A DNA stretch of 41,736 bases, taken from positions 1-41,736 of the IMG/VR virus record IMGVR_UViG_3300043420_001028; one strand, written 5' to 3'. A program made the position numbers and the translations under genes. The notes under the pieces were generated by a model, which saw nothing but the letters and a program-made list of their open reading frames with translations, was not told where the DNA came from and ran no database searches. Shown here one piece after another: positions 5,894 through 14,311 of the stretch (its first letter is position 1; each line of letters starts with the position of its first letter). This DNA is from a virus.

Positions 5894-6344
5894 GGTCAAT
5901 CTCCAGTTGAACAGGGTGGGCCGTGATGGCAACGCCTTTGTGACCCTTGCCGAAAGGCAGACGTTTGACCTTGCGGCCGACATAGGTGCGCTCATCTTCA
6001 GGATCGATGAAGACGCGAACACCCTCAGGGATGAAGCAGATCTCACCCAGGTGATCAAGGATGCCATTGAGGCGCTCCCTGGTCGTACGACTGGGGCGGC
6101 CAGCCTTGTCGTAGAAGTTGCCATCGAAAAGGATGACTCCCTCGAAACGACCGCCCAGGAAAAGAAGTTCGGCGATCGGCTCGCCAAACAACCATACTCC
6201 AAGCACGTCTTTGTCTGCTTCTCGCGTCAGCGTGACGCTGGAGTTGCCGCCAGCGGCGTTGACGAAGCGCTCAGGGCCTAGGTCCAGGTACTCATCGATC
6301 TTGCCGATAACGAACTGGGTGAGGGCGCGATTGGAACGTGTCAT
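5883..6344 (-). CDS. hypothetical protein (153 aa)
   Basis: AAGGAGG precedes the ATG, and an extended -10 (6371-6376) precedes that. The fold looks mixed alpha-beta: GVWLFGEPIAELLFLGGRFE, LFDGNFYDKAGRPSRTTRER, then a beta-rich end. No catalytic motif is recognised. Confidence 0.75.
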   Translation of the reverse strand: MTRSNRALTQFVIGKIDEYLDLGPERFVNAAGGNSSVTLTREADKDVLGVWLFGEPIAELLFLGGRFEGVILFDGNFYDKAGRPSRTTRERLNGILDHLGEICFIPEGVRVFIDPEDERTYVGRKVKRLPFGKGHKGVAITAHPVQLEIDHER

Positions 6345-6370
6345 AGGGTTTTCCTCCTTGGTGTGTGGGT

Positions 6371-6376
6371 AGTATA
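6371..6376 (-). promoter_or_regulatory. extended -10 promoter TGCTATACT
   Basis: TATACT is preceded by TGC on the minus strand, 27 bases before the ATG at 6344. No -35 is visible. It belongs to the recurrent promoter family of this genome. Confidence 0.6.
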
Positions 6377-6383
6377 GCAGAGA

Positions 6384-6647
6384 TCAGAACCAGCGGTCAA
6401 GCAACTCGCGAAACCAGGAGCCTTTCTTCACGGCGGCCTTTTCTTGCTGGGCGTCGAAGAACACCTCAAGCTCGGCGTTGTTAAGGTCATCATAGAGCAG
6501 CTCGCAGTACTCCTTCTTCAGGAACTCAAGCTCGGGCAGAACGCCAGCACGGTCGGCAACATCATTCAGGTCGAAACGGCCGTTGGAGCGGATCCACTCG
6601 GCCATGTAATGGGCAGCTTGGTGCAGTCTTGGGGTGTACTCAGGCAT
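6384..6647 (-). CDS. hypothetical protein (87 aa)
   Basis: A soluble, helical protein (MPEYTPRLHQAAHYMAEWI, then ELEFLKKEYCELLYDDL). Its start overlaps the end of the 44-aa gene upstream. Function unknown. Confidence 0.7.
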   Translation of the reverse strand: MPEYTPRLHQAAHYMAEWIRSNGRFDLNDVADRAGVLPELEFLKKEYCELLYDDLNNAELEVFFDAQQEKAAVKKGSWFRELLDRWF

Positions 6648-6774
6648 TGGTTTGCTCCTTTTGTTGTTTGATTAGGGCACAGGTCTCGAGGTAGCCTGGT
6701 GGAACAAGGGCGGGTCTTCTCTTGAATATAGCCGCCCAGTCAGGGGCCGGGGTGACTTGTTTGTTTTTCTTCAT
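6640..6774 (-). CDS. small basic protein (44 aa)
   Basis: The frame begins MKKNKQVTPAPDWAAIFKRR. The ATG overlaps the stop of the 115-aa gene by ATGA, which favours this start over an upstream extension. Function unknown. Confidence 0.6.
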   Translation of the reverse strand: MKKNKQVTPAPDWAAIFKRRPALVPPGYLETCALIKQQKEQTNA

Positions 6775-7118
6775 GAAAACTCGGGATAGGGGTGGCCAGT
6801 GGGGACCTTGGCATACCAGGATTTCTTGAGATCTCCCTCCAGGCGGTCGTGGTACACCACAAGCACCTGCTCCCATTCGTTGCCCCAGGCATCTTTGGCC
6901 TTCACTGAGAAGGCTGGACAGCGTGAGGCGGCCAGGTCGGGAACGAAGCGCTTGCCGACCCTGTTCCAGCTTGGCTCCTTACCTTTCCAAGAGAGCCTGC
7001 AACTGGGCCAGGATAACTGCTCTCTGTCGTACAAGACGCAGCAGGGGCCCTGCACCTCATAGAAAAAACTGCCACCAGGGGAGCGGAGCTTTTTACCATT
7101 GGGCAGGAGTGTTCTCAT
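6771..7118 (-). CDS. hypothetical protein (115 aa)
   Basis: A Trp- and Tyr-rich, probably beta-type protein (GGSFFYEVQGPCCVLYD, SWYAKVPTGHPYPEF). It is coupled by ATGA overlaps on both sides. No family is recognised. Confidence 0.7.
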   Translation of the reverse strand: MRTLLPNGKKLRSPGGSFFYEVQGPCCVLYDREQLSWPSCRLSWKGKEPSWNRVGKRFVPDLAASRCPAFSVKAKDAWGNEWEQVLVVYHDRLEGDLKKSWYAKVPTGHPYPEFS

Positions 7119-7246
7119 TTCTTAAAGAAAGGGTAGAGGCAGTAGGTCAGAACGGCAAAGCCAACGATAGCGGTGGTGCCGAAGACGTAGGCCCCGAACA
7201 GCGCAATGGCGCGTAGGAGCATGGTGTAATATTCGAACTGGGTCAT
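7115..7246 (-). CDS. tiny membrane protein (43 aa)
   Basis: MTQFEYYTMLLRAIALFGAY runs into one long hydrophobic stretch (about 9-37) with a Lys-Lys end. It is coupled to the 115-aa gene by an ATGA overlap. Function unknown. Confidence 0.6.
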   Translation of the reverse strand: MTQFEYYTMLLRAIALFGAYVFGTTAIVGFAVLTYCLYPFFKK

Positions 7247-7248
7247 GG

Positions 7249-7452
7249 TCACTCGGCAGGCTGGGTGGACAGGGACACAACGCGGCCGTTGACCAAGGCA
7301 GTCACGTCAACGATAGCCTCGTTGAACTCTTCGCAATCGGCAATCAGATCCTCGACAGTGTCGTAACGCTGCTCGACGAACAGGCTGCCAACGTCGCTGA
7401 ACTCAGCAGCGCGGTCTTCTTGGAACTGGAAGCGGGCGACCACATTAGACAT
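7249..7452 (-). CDS. hypothetical acidic protein (67 aa)
   Basis: AGAGAGG precedes the ATG at 7452. The protein begins MSNVVARFQFQEDRAAEF and ends in beta strands. A TATACT element (7479-7484) gives it a probable promoter of its own. Confidence 0.7.
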   Translation of the reverse strand: MSNVVARFQFQEDRAAEFSDVGSLFVEQRYDTVEDLIADCEEFNEAIVDVTALVNGRVVSLSTQPAE

Positions 7453-7478
7453 GGGCTTTCCTCTCTTGGTACCCACCC

Positions 7479-7484
7479 AGTATA
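7479..7484 (-). promoter_or_regulatory. extended -10-type promoter TATACTGG
   Basis: Minus-strand context GGTGTATACTGGGTGGG, 27 bases before the ATG at 7452. Same family as 13149, 28000 and 30090. Confidence 0.6.
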
Positions 7485-7539
7485 CACCAGAAAACCTCAC
7501 AGGTGTCAACCCATAGGGCTAGCGGATCTGGTTGTTGCA

Positions 7540-9147
7540 TCACTTAGCGTTCTGAGCTGCCTTCTGAGCCTTCTCGGTCTCACTGGGAGGGGTGCGCTCA
7601 CCCTGCTTAGGTTTCTCGTCTGCGGTCCCCTGGCCTGGCTGGCTGGGGGCGACCGCCTGGAACTCCTCGGCGCGAGCTAGGTCGTTCTCGAGCTTCATGT
7701 CTGCCTCCTCCTGCTGCTGGTCCATAGCCTCCTGGCGGTCCTTTTCGGTGCGCTCCATCTCTTCCTCGACAACCAGGTCAGGATCGAGTACGCCACCGCG
7801 CTGCAGCTCATCCAGGACGGTTTTCTTGGACAACAGGCCCTGAGAGTAGAGATTGGTCAACTGAGCCATTTCGCTAGCGCCCAGAGGCTTGTTGATCAGG
7901 GAGTCGTTGATGGCCAGGCCGGATTCCTTGGTGATCTGTGCCTGCTCGCCAGCATAGAAGGCCCAGAGGCGCATCAGGACGCCGAAGGCTGCGGCCTTGT
8001 TGCGTACCAGGGCAGACACACTGGACGCAACCTGAGAAGCACGTAGGCTGGCCTCAGTAGCAGTCTTGACGTTAGCCCCATAAAGGAAGTTCAGGGAGCT
8101 GCGGTCCATCAAGGCTTCGACGTGGACGATCTCAGCCTGGTGGCGTTCGAGACTCTTGCCGGAAGGCTCGGCAAAGCTGAAATCGGAGCCGCTTTCGCCA
8201 GACAGATCGACAGCGGTGTTAGGGCCGAGGATAAGGGGAGCGGGGTTGCCGTCAGGGCCGATCGGGGCACCCTTGCGGACGGGCACCGGCATGGCGCACT
8301 TATGGAGTAGCTCGTTCAGGTCAGAGCGCATCTGGAAGTGCTGGATGCTCAGGTCAGCCAGGCCGTCCATGGGCAGGTCGCCCTGGGCGAAGCGAGTGGT
8401 GGTGGCGCCATACCACACCAGAGGGATGATTGGCAAGGTAGTGCTGATCTTGTCGATCCTCTTGTTGGCCCAGCGCTGGGCATCGGCTTTGACCACGCGG
8501 TACATCTCGACCTTGCCAGGGGTCAGGACGTAGTAGACAGGCTCAACGACAGAGCCGTATGCACCCTCGGGATTAGGGACCGAGCGAAGCATACGAACGG
8601 TCACCTGGTCAACGCTCTCGAGACCACGGCTGTAGCTGACCTTCCAGTTGATAACGTCTGCACGGGCGATGGAGATGAAGTACGGCTGGCGGCCATCGTT
8701 CATCTGGTCGAAGAAGTTGTTGTCTCCGCCACGCTCGGGCATCATGTCAACCATGATGAAGGTGCCGCCATCACGCAGCGCCATCTCGTCAATACGGGTC
8801 AGGAACGAGGTCAGGCTCGAACCCTGCAGGTCAACATTCTGCTCGGCATTTTCCAGGGAGGCCGGAGAGTCAATGAGGTGAACGCGGCTCAGTAGGCCAG
8901 CGTAGCTCTTGATGGCATCGCGGTAGATCGGCGTGTAGGTGGCGCGACCGAGGCGGGCCTTGTAGGCACTTGCGGGCTCAGCTGGCTCCCTGGGCAGATA
9001 CTTCTCCTTAGCAGCTCCCAGGCCACCTGCGTTGAGCAGGGTCCAGCAGTCGTAGGCTTGCTCCAGCTGGGGGAGCAGACGCACCAACTCGGGACGATGG
9101 TAGGAGACCAGCGAGGGGTCGTTTATCGGGTGATTGATGCCTTTCAT
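7540..9147 (-). CDS. phage portal protein (DUF4055-like)
   Basis: Portals form the dodecameric ring at the capsid vertex through which DNA is packaged and ejected. The 535-aa length is right. The N-terminal region YKARLGRATYTPIYRDAIK with a following SYAGLL, the central GGTFIMVDM strand and the long Gln/Glu-rich C-terminal helix fit the DUF4055-type phage portal proteins. The stretch NFLYGANVKTATEASLRASQ matches the portal stem and clip helical region. The gene is separated from the terminase by about 12 kb, unusual for siphoviruses. It is the first structural gene on the left side; capsid genes are not in the window. Confidence 0.75.
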   Translation of the reverse strand: MKGINHPINDPSLVSYHRPELVRLLPQLEQAYDCWTLLNAGGLGAAKEKYLPREPAEPASAYKARLGRATYTPIYRDAIKSYAGLLSRVHLIDSPASLENAEQNVDLQGSSLTSFLTRIDEMALRDGGTFIMVDMMPERGGDNNFFDQMNDGRQPYFISIARADVINWKVSYSRGLESVDQVTVRMLRSVPNPEGAYGSVVEPVYYVLTPGKVEMYRVVKADAQRWANKRIDKISTTLPIIPLVWYGATTTRFAQGDLPMDGLADLSIQHFQMRSDLNELLHKCAMPVPVRKGAPIGPDGNPAPLILGPNTAVDLSGESGSDFSFAEPSGKSLERHQAEIVHVEALMDRSSLNFLYGANVKTATEASLRASQVASSVSALVRNKAAAFGVLMRLWAFYAGEQAQITKESGLAINDSLINKPLGASEMAQLTNLYSQGLLSKKTVLDELQRGGVLDPDLVVEEEMERTEKDRQEAMDQQQEEADMKLENDLARAEEFQAVAPSQPGQGTADEKPKQGERTPPSETEKAQKAAQNAK

Positions 9148-9243
9148 TGCTTTCTCAGCGAATGGCGGCCGTCGCGGCCTGAATAGGGGTGATTCCGAAG
9201 GGCCTCTCGCGTCTTCGTCGTCTTAATAGGTTGCCGTAGCAAG

Positions 9244-9264
9244 AAAAAAGGGGCCAGTGGCCCC
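9244..9264 (-). terminator. Rho-independent terminator after dCTP deaminase
   Basis: GGGGCCA, loop C, TGGCCCC, then six T on the minus strand, just after the stop at 9269. Confidence 0.9.
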
Positions 9265-9268
9265 CAGA

Positions 9269-9766
9269 TCAACCTTTACTGGTTACAGCGCCCCTGTCAT
9301 TCATGTAACGACCAGTGAGTGAGTAGGGGCGGTGGGGTACCTCGTCCATCTTCATGAACCTGAGCTGGCCGATCCGCATACCAGCCGACAGTGGCAGCCA
9401 GTGGTGGCGGTTCAGATTTGTCAGCTCGAGGGTCACCTGGCCAGTAAAACCAGGATCGATGTACCCAGCAAGAGCATGCTCATAGCCTTCTCGGCCACGG
9501 CTGCTCTTGAGCTGGAAGGTGGACTCCAGCCAGTTGGGGATGCGAACCACCTCCTCGGTGTAGGCCAGCACGAAGGCCCCAGGGGCTAGCAAGAACTCTA
9601 CAGTTGAGATGTCTACGTCCTGCCAGCCGTTACGGGTTTCGACCTTGATCTTAGAGCCGAGGGTGACGTCGTATGACGCTGGGTTGAGCTGTTCTGGGTT
9701 GTAGGGCTCAATGAGCCCCTGGTTGCGGGCCAGTTCTCTGATACGGAAGTCGGGGATAGTAGCCAA
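9269..9766 (-). CDS. dcd: dCTP deaminase
   Basis: Dcd converts dCTP to dUTP, the precursor of dUMP for ThyX. The 165-aa frame contains LNPASYDVTLG at the start, then a typical active-site set: KSSRGREGYEHALAGYIDPG, FTGQVTLELTN with the catalytic Glu, and PLSAGMRIGQLRF. I choose a TTG start at 9766 because AGGAG lies seven bases upstream and the frame follows directly on the preceding stop (TAA-TTG). The frame stays open to 9841, but that extension overlaps the 53-aa gene. It is the last gene of the RNR unit and is followed by a terminator. Confidence 0.9.
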   Translation of the reverse strand: MATIPDFRIRELARNQGLIEPYNPEQLNPASYDVTLGSKIKVETRNGWQDVDISTVEFLLAPGAFVLAYTEEVVRIPNWLESTFQLKSSRGREGYEHALAGYIDPGFTGQVTLELTNLNRHHWLPLSAGMRIGQLRFMKMDEVPHRPYSLTGRYMNDRGAVTSKG

Positions 9767-9767
9767 A

Positions 9768-9929
9768 TTAGCTCTCCTGTTGTTTGCGTAGTTTGAGGTA
9801 CTTGGTCCAGGCTGTTGAGACCTGATCGCAATCGGCCTCATTGAATGTCCTGTAGCGCTTCTCTATCTTCATCATGTAGATAGAGAACGCGGCCCTGAAG
9901 TCCTCCAGGGCCCGTTCCAGATCGGTCAT
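9768..9929 (-). CDS. small charged protein between RNR and dCTP deaminase (53 aa)
   Basis: The frame MTDLERALEDFRAAFSIYMM is helical. It is coupled to the RNR stop by an ATGA overlap and ends two bases before the dcd TTG. Function unknown; position suggests co-expression with nucleotide metabolism. Confidence 0.7.
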   Translation of the reverse strand: MTDLERALEDFRAAFSIYMMKIEKRYRTFNEADCDQVSTAWTKYLKLRKQQES

Positions 9930-12900
9930 GCCTTGCCTTCCTGCTCCTCTTTCTCTGCCTTAGCGATACAGGCAGCGTTGGCGCAGCCAGCCACCGACTC
10001 GATGGTCCACTCACTGCTGTCGAACTTCTTCAAGATGTCCAGCAGGGTGCGGTCGTCAGTCTCTGCCACGACCTGACGGGGCAGGATCTGGATGTCGTAC
10101 TCCTCCTTAGAGATGGGTTCAAACGGGAGTCTTGGAAAAGTGCCCCCGGAGACATCAAAACGAGCGAGCAGGGCTGCAGAGATGTAGCCGCCGTCGTTCT
10201 GGATGTCGTCGTAGATCAGCTTAGCGAGAACAGGGATCTCCTCTTCGCGCAGTTCGATGGTGGCTGAGCAGTTGTGGTCCACATAGTTGCGCTGCACATT
10301 CATGTACAGGCCATACTGTGCCTCCACGGGCAGCTGGTTCAAGTCGAACTCGTCGCAGCCAGGCAGATCTGCCCAGGATACGGCGGTCGGGATCTCCACC
10401 AGCACCTCATGCACACGGGGATCGGTGATGTCGTCCAGCAGGTTACCCTCATCGTCGCGGGCGCTCTGTGCAGGGATGACGTTGTAGCCATACTCAATCA
10501 GAGCGGGCACCAGGGGGTCCTTGGCGCCCAGGGTGATGCGGCGGATGAAACGCTGGGCCTTGGGCGGATGCCAGCCGCTGGAGGCGCCTGTGAGCAGGCT
10601 CTTGGTGCCAGCAGGTTGAACCGTGGTGATGCGGTTGGGGTGGCGGATGCCGTACTTGTTGCAGTAATCACGGACGCCACGATGAGCAGCCAGGCGGAAG
10701 TTGGCCAGGTACTCAGCCTCTGCGGCCTCGAAGATGCGGCCAGCGCGGTAGCCTTTGCGGCCACCCATCATCCACTTGAGCCACTCGTAGCCGAAGGCGT
10801 GGACAAAGAAGTCGAAGAGACCAGTGAAGCTGACGCCCACGATAGGATCGATCTCACGGCTGTACTGGTACCGCTCGTGTACGAACTCGTGCTGCAGGAG
10901 TGCTGCTACCTGGAGGCCAGCGGCGTAGAAGGCATCTTCCTGTGCCCCGTAGTCTTTCGGGTCGATGGTGTTCAGGTGCACCTCGGCCAGATTGCAGTGG
11001 AAGTCGCGGCCAATGATCTCCCCACAAGGATTGAGGCCGTAGCGATCCATACGGTGGCCAATCTCGCGGGCATCCAGCGAGTTGTCCAGCTTGGCCAGGT
11101 ACTTGGCCGCCTTGTCGCGTCCCTTGCTGGTGTAGATGTCCAGGAACCTAGCCTTCTTGGCTTGGGTATTCAGCAGGTCGACGTTGGCACGGGCCACCGC
11201 CTCGGGGACGTACTGGATAGCACCTTCGCCAGACTGGAACTGCAGGCGCACTGCATCCTCAACCTCCTGGTAGGAGGGCTTGGTGTGGTAGCAGCGGGTG
11301 TGATTAGCCATCCGCAGGGCCTCCTTCTTGGGGTCCACACGCCAGTTACCTTCCTCGTCCTGGCTGTACAGGCCCAGCTTGGCAGTGGCAGCTTCCTGGT
11401 CGTCCTGAGAGAACTGGCGCATGCCAGCAGAGCGGCGGATGTTGCCAGCGACGATACAAGCAGCGGCTTCGTCGATCAGCAGGCAAGCCTCGACGGTAGT
11501 CAGCTTGCGGCCCACGGCACCGTTCAACAGGTCAACGACCTTGCGGAACATGGTCTCGAGCTTGATCGGGTTGGCAGTGCCACCAAAACCCTTGAGGCGC
11601 TCGCCAGCAGGGCGCACCTGGCTCAGATCGATGGTCAGCTCGATCTCCTCTGCGCCGTTGTAGGCGGCCTGGTTGATCAGGGCCTGATAGGCATCCACCC
11701 ATCCCTTGCGGCTGTCGCCAACAGAGATCATGACATGCCCCTTCTCGGAGATCACATGAGTGACCGCGCAACCAGGGGCGTCTCCGACGGGGTTGAGGCG
11801 AACGATCTTGATCGCAGACTTGATCGGGGGCAACTGGTCCACCACGTCTTGCTCGAGCACTGCGCCAGTACCAGAGCCCTGCATGGCCAGGTCCACCAGA
11901 AGACCAAAGGCATTCAGGTCGGAGATGTGGGTCGAAGTGCAGTTGCCTGTCAGCAAACCGTGGGCAAGCACGAAGCTACGGGTTTCGGGCTCTTCGGCAC
12001 AGTAGACAGTTTCAGGAGCCTCTTCTACCCCGATGGACTTGACGGTCCACCAGCGCTTTTCAGCACCCTTGCGGAAGCTCTTGCGATGCGAGGAGCGGAG
12101 AAGGTCCTCCGCATCAACCGAATCCTTGTCCAGTACGATCGCCCACAAGTCCTGCTTGCGCTTGCCAAGGTTGGTTTTCTCGCCAGTACGGGCAGCAACA
12201 CGAGACGAGACAAATGTGAAGCCCGCTACGGCTGCGTAACTAGCCGCAAAAGAGGCGAGTTCTGCACTGCCGTAAATGACAACTGACTGTCCAACAGAGC
12301 CGTCGGTAGCAATCAATCCCTGAAAGAATCCGCGCAGATAATCAGGGTCATAGGCAGGAGGGAGCTCCTTGAGGTTTTTCTCTGAATCAACGTAGGCGCG
12401 GACGTGCTGATAATGGCGTATGTCATCAAAGTGCCGATACAGCTCTACTTTTTCCCCGACAAGGTCGACAAAGAACTTGCCGTACTGAGTGGTGCCGTCA
12501 CCATAGACGATGCCATGGCGAATGCCTTCCACACTGGCTTTGGGCTTAGGAGAGTAGACCTTGGCGATCTTGTCTCCACGGCGCAGTTCGGCTGTCGTCA
12601 CCTCACCACGACGAGTGATCCAGCGATGGTTTGGAGTGCTGCGAATCACCTGGGCAGCGCCACCCTTCTGACCGAAGGTTACGGGGATCAGGGTCTGCTC
12701 TCCGTAGCCCTTGAACTCAACATCAACCCAATGACCATTGCCATTAAGTACGGTGGTCGTACCGCTAGCAAGATCCTCGATCCTCTCCAGTCCGTAAGCG
12801 GTCTGGACAAGGGTGTCGCGATGGAGGCAGTTGTAGTAACCGCTGAAATTCTCGGGGCGCTTGCCCCATTCGGTGCCAGCCACCCAGAAGGCGCGGCCAG

Positions 12901-13102
12901 ACGGGAACGAATGCTGAGCGAGGGCCTGCTCCCTGACGAGAGCGTACTCCTCTTGGTCGAACTTGCCGATCTCAGCGATGTCGTTCACCGTCCTGAGCAT
13001 GGCTTCCTCGAAGTTCTCGCGGGTGCCGTCTTCCTTCCGACGGCTGTAGGTGCGGAGGAAGACCGTCTCTGCGCTAGGGGCTTGGGGACGGAAGTCGGAC
13101 AT
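9926..13102 (-). CDS. nrdJ: class II ribonucleotide reductase with intein
   Basis: Adenosylcobalamin-dependent RNRs reduce ribonucleotides to deoxyribonucleotides. The precursor has 1058 aa; removing the 296-aa intein leaves 762, close to monomeric class II enzymes. Seen in the sequence: NPCGEI (Cys 693), FHCNLAEV (Cys 703), PAGTKSLLTGASSGWHPP near the end of the barrel, and a C-terminal CANAAC pair (about 1040/1045), matching the thiyl-radical, active-site and swinging-arm cysteines of the Lactobacillus enzyme. The intein sits directly before CTSTHIS, the other active-site Cys. I start at ATG 13102, 47 bases after a TATACT promoter; the frame is open further upstream. The host must provide cobalamin. 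Confidence 0.95.
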   Translation of the reverse strand: MSDFRPQAPSAETVFLRTYSRRKEDGTRENFEEAMLRTVNDIAEIGKFDQEEYALVREQALAQHSFPSGRAFWVAGTEWGKRPENFSGYYNCLHRDTLVQTAYGLERIEDLASGTTTVLNGNGHWVDVEFKGYGEQTLIPVTFGQKGGAAQVIRSTPNHRWITRRGEVTTAELRRGDKIAKVYSPKPKASVEGIRHGIVYGDGTTQYGKFFVDLVGEKVELYRHFDDIRHYQHVRAYVDSEKNLKELPPAYDPDYLRGFFQGLIATDGSVGQSVVIYGSAELASFAASYAAVAGFTFVSSRVAARTGEKTNLGKRKQDLWAIVLDKDSVDAEDLLRSSHRKSFRKGAEKRWWTVKSIGVEEAPETVYCAEEPETRSFVLAHGLLTGNCTSTHISDLNAFGLLVDLAMQGSGTGAVLEQDVVDQLPPIKSAIKIVRLNPVGDAPGCAVTHVISEKGHVMISVGDSRKGWVDAYQALINQAAYNGAEEIELTIDLSQVRPAGERLKGFGGTANPIKLETMFRKVVDLLNGAVGRKLTTVEACLLIDEAAACIVAGNIRRSAGMRQFSQDDQEAATAKLGLYSQDEEGNWRVDPKKEALRMANHTRCYHTKPSYQEVEDAVRLQFQSGEGAIQYVPEAVARANVDLLNTQAKKARFLDIYTSKGRDKAAKYLAKLDNSLDAREIGHRMDRYGLNPCGEIIGRDFHCNLAEVHLNTIDPKDYGAQEDAFYAAGLQVAALLQHEFVHERYQYSREIDPIVGVSFTGLFDFFVHAFGYEWLKWMMGGRKGYRAGRIFEAAEAEYLANFRLAAHRGVRDYCNKYGIRHPNRITTVQPAGTKSLLTGASSGWHPPKAQRFIRRITLGAKDPLVPALIEYGYNVIPAQSARDDEGNLLDDITDPRVHEVLVEIPTAVSWADLPGCDEFDLNQLPVEAQYGLYMNVQRNYVDHNCSATIELREEEIPVLAKLIYDDIQNDGGYISAALLARFDVSGGTFPRLPFEPISKEEYDIQILPRQVVAETDDRTLLDILKKFDSSEWTIESVAGCANAACIAKAEKEEQEGKA
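11942..12829 (-). mobile_element. LAGLIDADG intein in the RNR gene
   Basis: An in-frame 296-aa insertion between SGYYN and CTSTHIS. It begins with Cys (CLHRDTLVQT), has the block B TPNH motif (about 65-68) and ends ...HGLLTGN before the +1 Cys. The usual penultimate His is Gly here. Two LAGLIDADG-type motifs, HGIVYGDGT (Asp 111) and FFQGLIATDGS (Asp 176), keep their acidic residues, so the homing endonuclease looks intact. Splicing would restore the catalytic-pair Cys as the first residue of the C-extein. An inteinless allele would be the homing target. Confidence 0.92.
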
Positions 13103-13148
13103 ATCTGGTGTTTGGTGACGCAGGAGTAGAATACCTGTCGTCCTAACC

Positions 13149-13154
13149 AGTATA
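13149..13154 (-). promoter_or_regulatory. extended -10-type promoter TATACTGG before nrdJ
   Basis: Minus-strand context GCTGTATACTGGTTAGG, four bases after the T-run of the preceding terminator. The region where a -35 would lie is the terminator stem itself, so it must act without one. Confidence 0.65.
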
Positions 13155-13157
13155 CAG

Positions 13158-13183
13158 CAAAAGAGGGGACCGAAGCCCCCTCT
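13158..13183 (-). terminator. Rho-independent terminator
   Basis: AGAGGGG, 8-base loop, CCCCTCT and a short T-run on the minus strand, after the stop at 13215. Immediately followed by the nrdJ promoter. Confidence 0.85.
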
Positions 13184-13214
13184 CGTTACAATCCGAAAAC
13201 TGATCAGACTCGCT

Positions 13215-13580
13215 TTAATCATCAGTCAGCGCAGCCAGCGCCGCTTCAAGGTGCGGGATTGCAGCAGCAGCAGTGGAGCGGCTGCGGGCACGGTTGCTGA
13301 TTTGAATAGCAAGCTGATACGCGCGTTCCTGGTCTTGCTTGATCTGCCGCCTGCGCTCTACTTCCGCGAGTTGATCAGGCGTAGCGGGAACGATCCAGCA
13401 GTAATCCCAGCTGCCGTATCCGATCTCTTGCCAATCGCTGATTCGGAACCGGCGCGGGCCAACGATGATTCGCGTCTTGGTGAGGCGGTCAACAGTTGCG
13501 ATTCGGTCGGGGATGTACGGCGTGGAATACCGCAATATCACCGTATCGCCGGGCTTGAGGTCAGAGAGTGATGTGGTCAT
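13215..13580 (-). CDS. hypothetical protein with small beta-barrel N-terminus (121 aa)
   Basis: The N-terminal part (LKPGDTVILRYS, then RIATVDRLTKTRIIVG and RRFRISDWQEIG) looks like a KOW/SH3-type barrel. The rest is a helical, Ala-rich tail. I use the ATG at 13580; a TTG at 13589 is also in frame. It ends at the terminator in front of nrdJ. Function unknown. Confidence 0.7.
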   Translation of the reverse strand: MTTSLSDLKPGDTVILRYSTPYIPDRIATVDRLTKTRIIVGPRRFRISDWQEIGYGSWDYCWIVPATPDQLAEVERRRQIKQDQERAYQLAIQISNRARSRSTAAAAIPHLEAALAALTDD

Positions 13581-13623
13581 GGTTGACAATCAGGTTGACA
13601 ATAGTGGGCGGTGGGGTTGGCAA

Positions 13624-13809
13624 TCATTCAGTCAAGTAACCGAGCACACTTATGAATACAACAACCGCGAAGAAGTAGACAGCGAGCCCAGTAAGCGGTC
13701 CGCCCCACAGAGCGGCAAGGCCCCCAGCAAGATACGTTGCCGCGACACCTAGAACGAATGCGGCAGCGCGGACAAAATGGCGCAGAAAGCGCGTGATAGG
13801 GGTGGGCAT
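13624..13809 (-). CDS. two-helix membrane protein (61 aa)
   Basis: Basic N-terminus (MPTPITRFLRHFVR) and two hydrophobic helices (about 15-36 and 40-58). No strong ribosome binding site is seen. Function unknown. Confidence 0.6.
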   Translation of the reverse strand: MPTPITRFLRHFVRAAAFVLGVAATYLAGGLAALWGGPLTGLAVYFFAVVVFISVLGYLTE

Positions 13810-13900
13810 GGTCTAGGTGGCGAGGATGGTGCTGCCGGATTGGAAGCGGCTCCGGCGGGCCGTGGGGTGGGGTGGGTAGTTGATCGCGGTTATTCCATAT

Positions 13901-13975
13901 TCATACAACTTTTTCGTGTTCGGCAACGGGGTGGCTGTCCCGGACTGCGGCCCACTGTATCTGTAGCTTGTCCAT
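13901..13975 (-). CDS. possible tiny coupled ORF (24 aa)
   Basis: Its ATG shares one base with the upstream stop (TGATG). The product MDKLQIQWAAVRDSH... has no feature beyond this coupling. It may be chance. Confidence 0.3.
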   Translation of the reverse strand: MDKLQIQWAAVRDSHPVAEHEKVV

Positions 13976-14160
13976 CATTGCGCGACGGTTGCGTTGGGCA
14001 GCCGATGATAATCAACGTCGCAAACCCTATCGAAATAGCGGTTAGCAGAGTACTCGTCAACGGCGTGCACGGTGGCTTTGAGCACGAAGGAGCCGTCGCC
14101 CACCGTGTAGAAGACCGAGAAGGGCTTGCCGCGCTTGCGGCCAAAGAGGAACTTAAACAT
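13975..14160 (-). CDS. small hypothetical protein (61 aa)
   Basis: Begins MFKFLFGRKRGKPFSVFY, with a basic patch and beta strands after it. It overlaps the gene upstream. No family is recognised. Confidence 0.6.
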   Translation of the reverse strand: MFKFLFGRKRGKPFSVFYTVGDGSFVLKATVHAVDEYSANRYFDRVCDVDYHRLPNATVAQ

Positions 14161-14311
14161 CGAAGATTTTAGACTCGGAGGCGGACGGGTTAGCTTCCAC
14201 GTACTTGCGGAAGGCTTTGGTGGACTGGTCCTCCTTGCACTTGCATTTCGGACATTTTTTCTCGCAGGCCATAAGGTTCAGGCGGTAGAGGTTCGAGTAG
14301 GTCGGAAGCAT
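14153..14311 (-). CDS. small Cys-rich protein (52 aa)
   Basis: The ATG at 14311 shares one base with the HNH stop. The centre CEKKCPKCKCKED has four cysteines in a short span and could bind zinc. Function unknown. Confidence 0.6.
   Translation of the reverse strand: MLPTYSNLYRLNLMACEKKCPKCKCKEDQSTKAFRKYVEANPSASESKIFDV

Noticed and set aside
10274-12286. Long plus-strand open frame of 670 codons
   Set aside because: It is antisense to the clearly coding class II RNR and intein and shows no domain; high GC third positions create such shadows.
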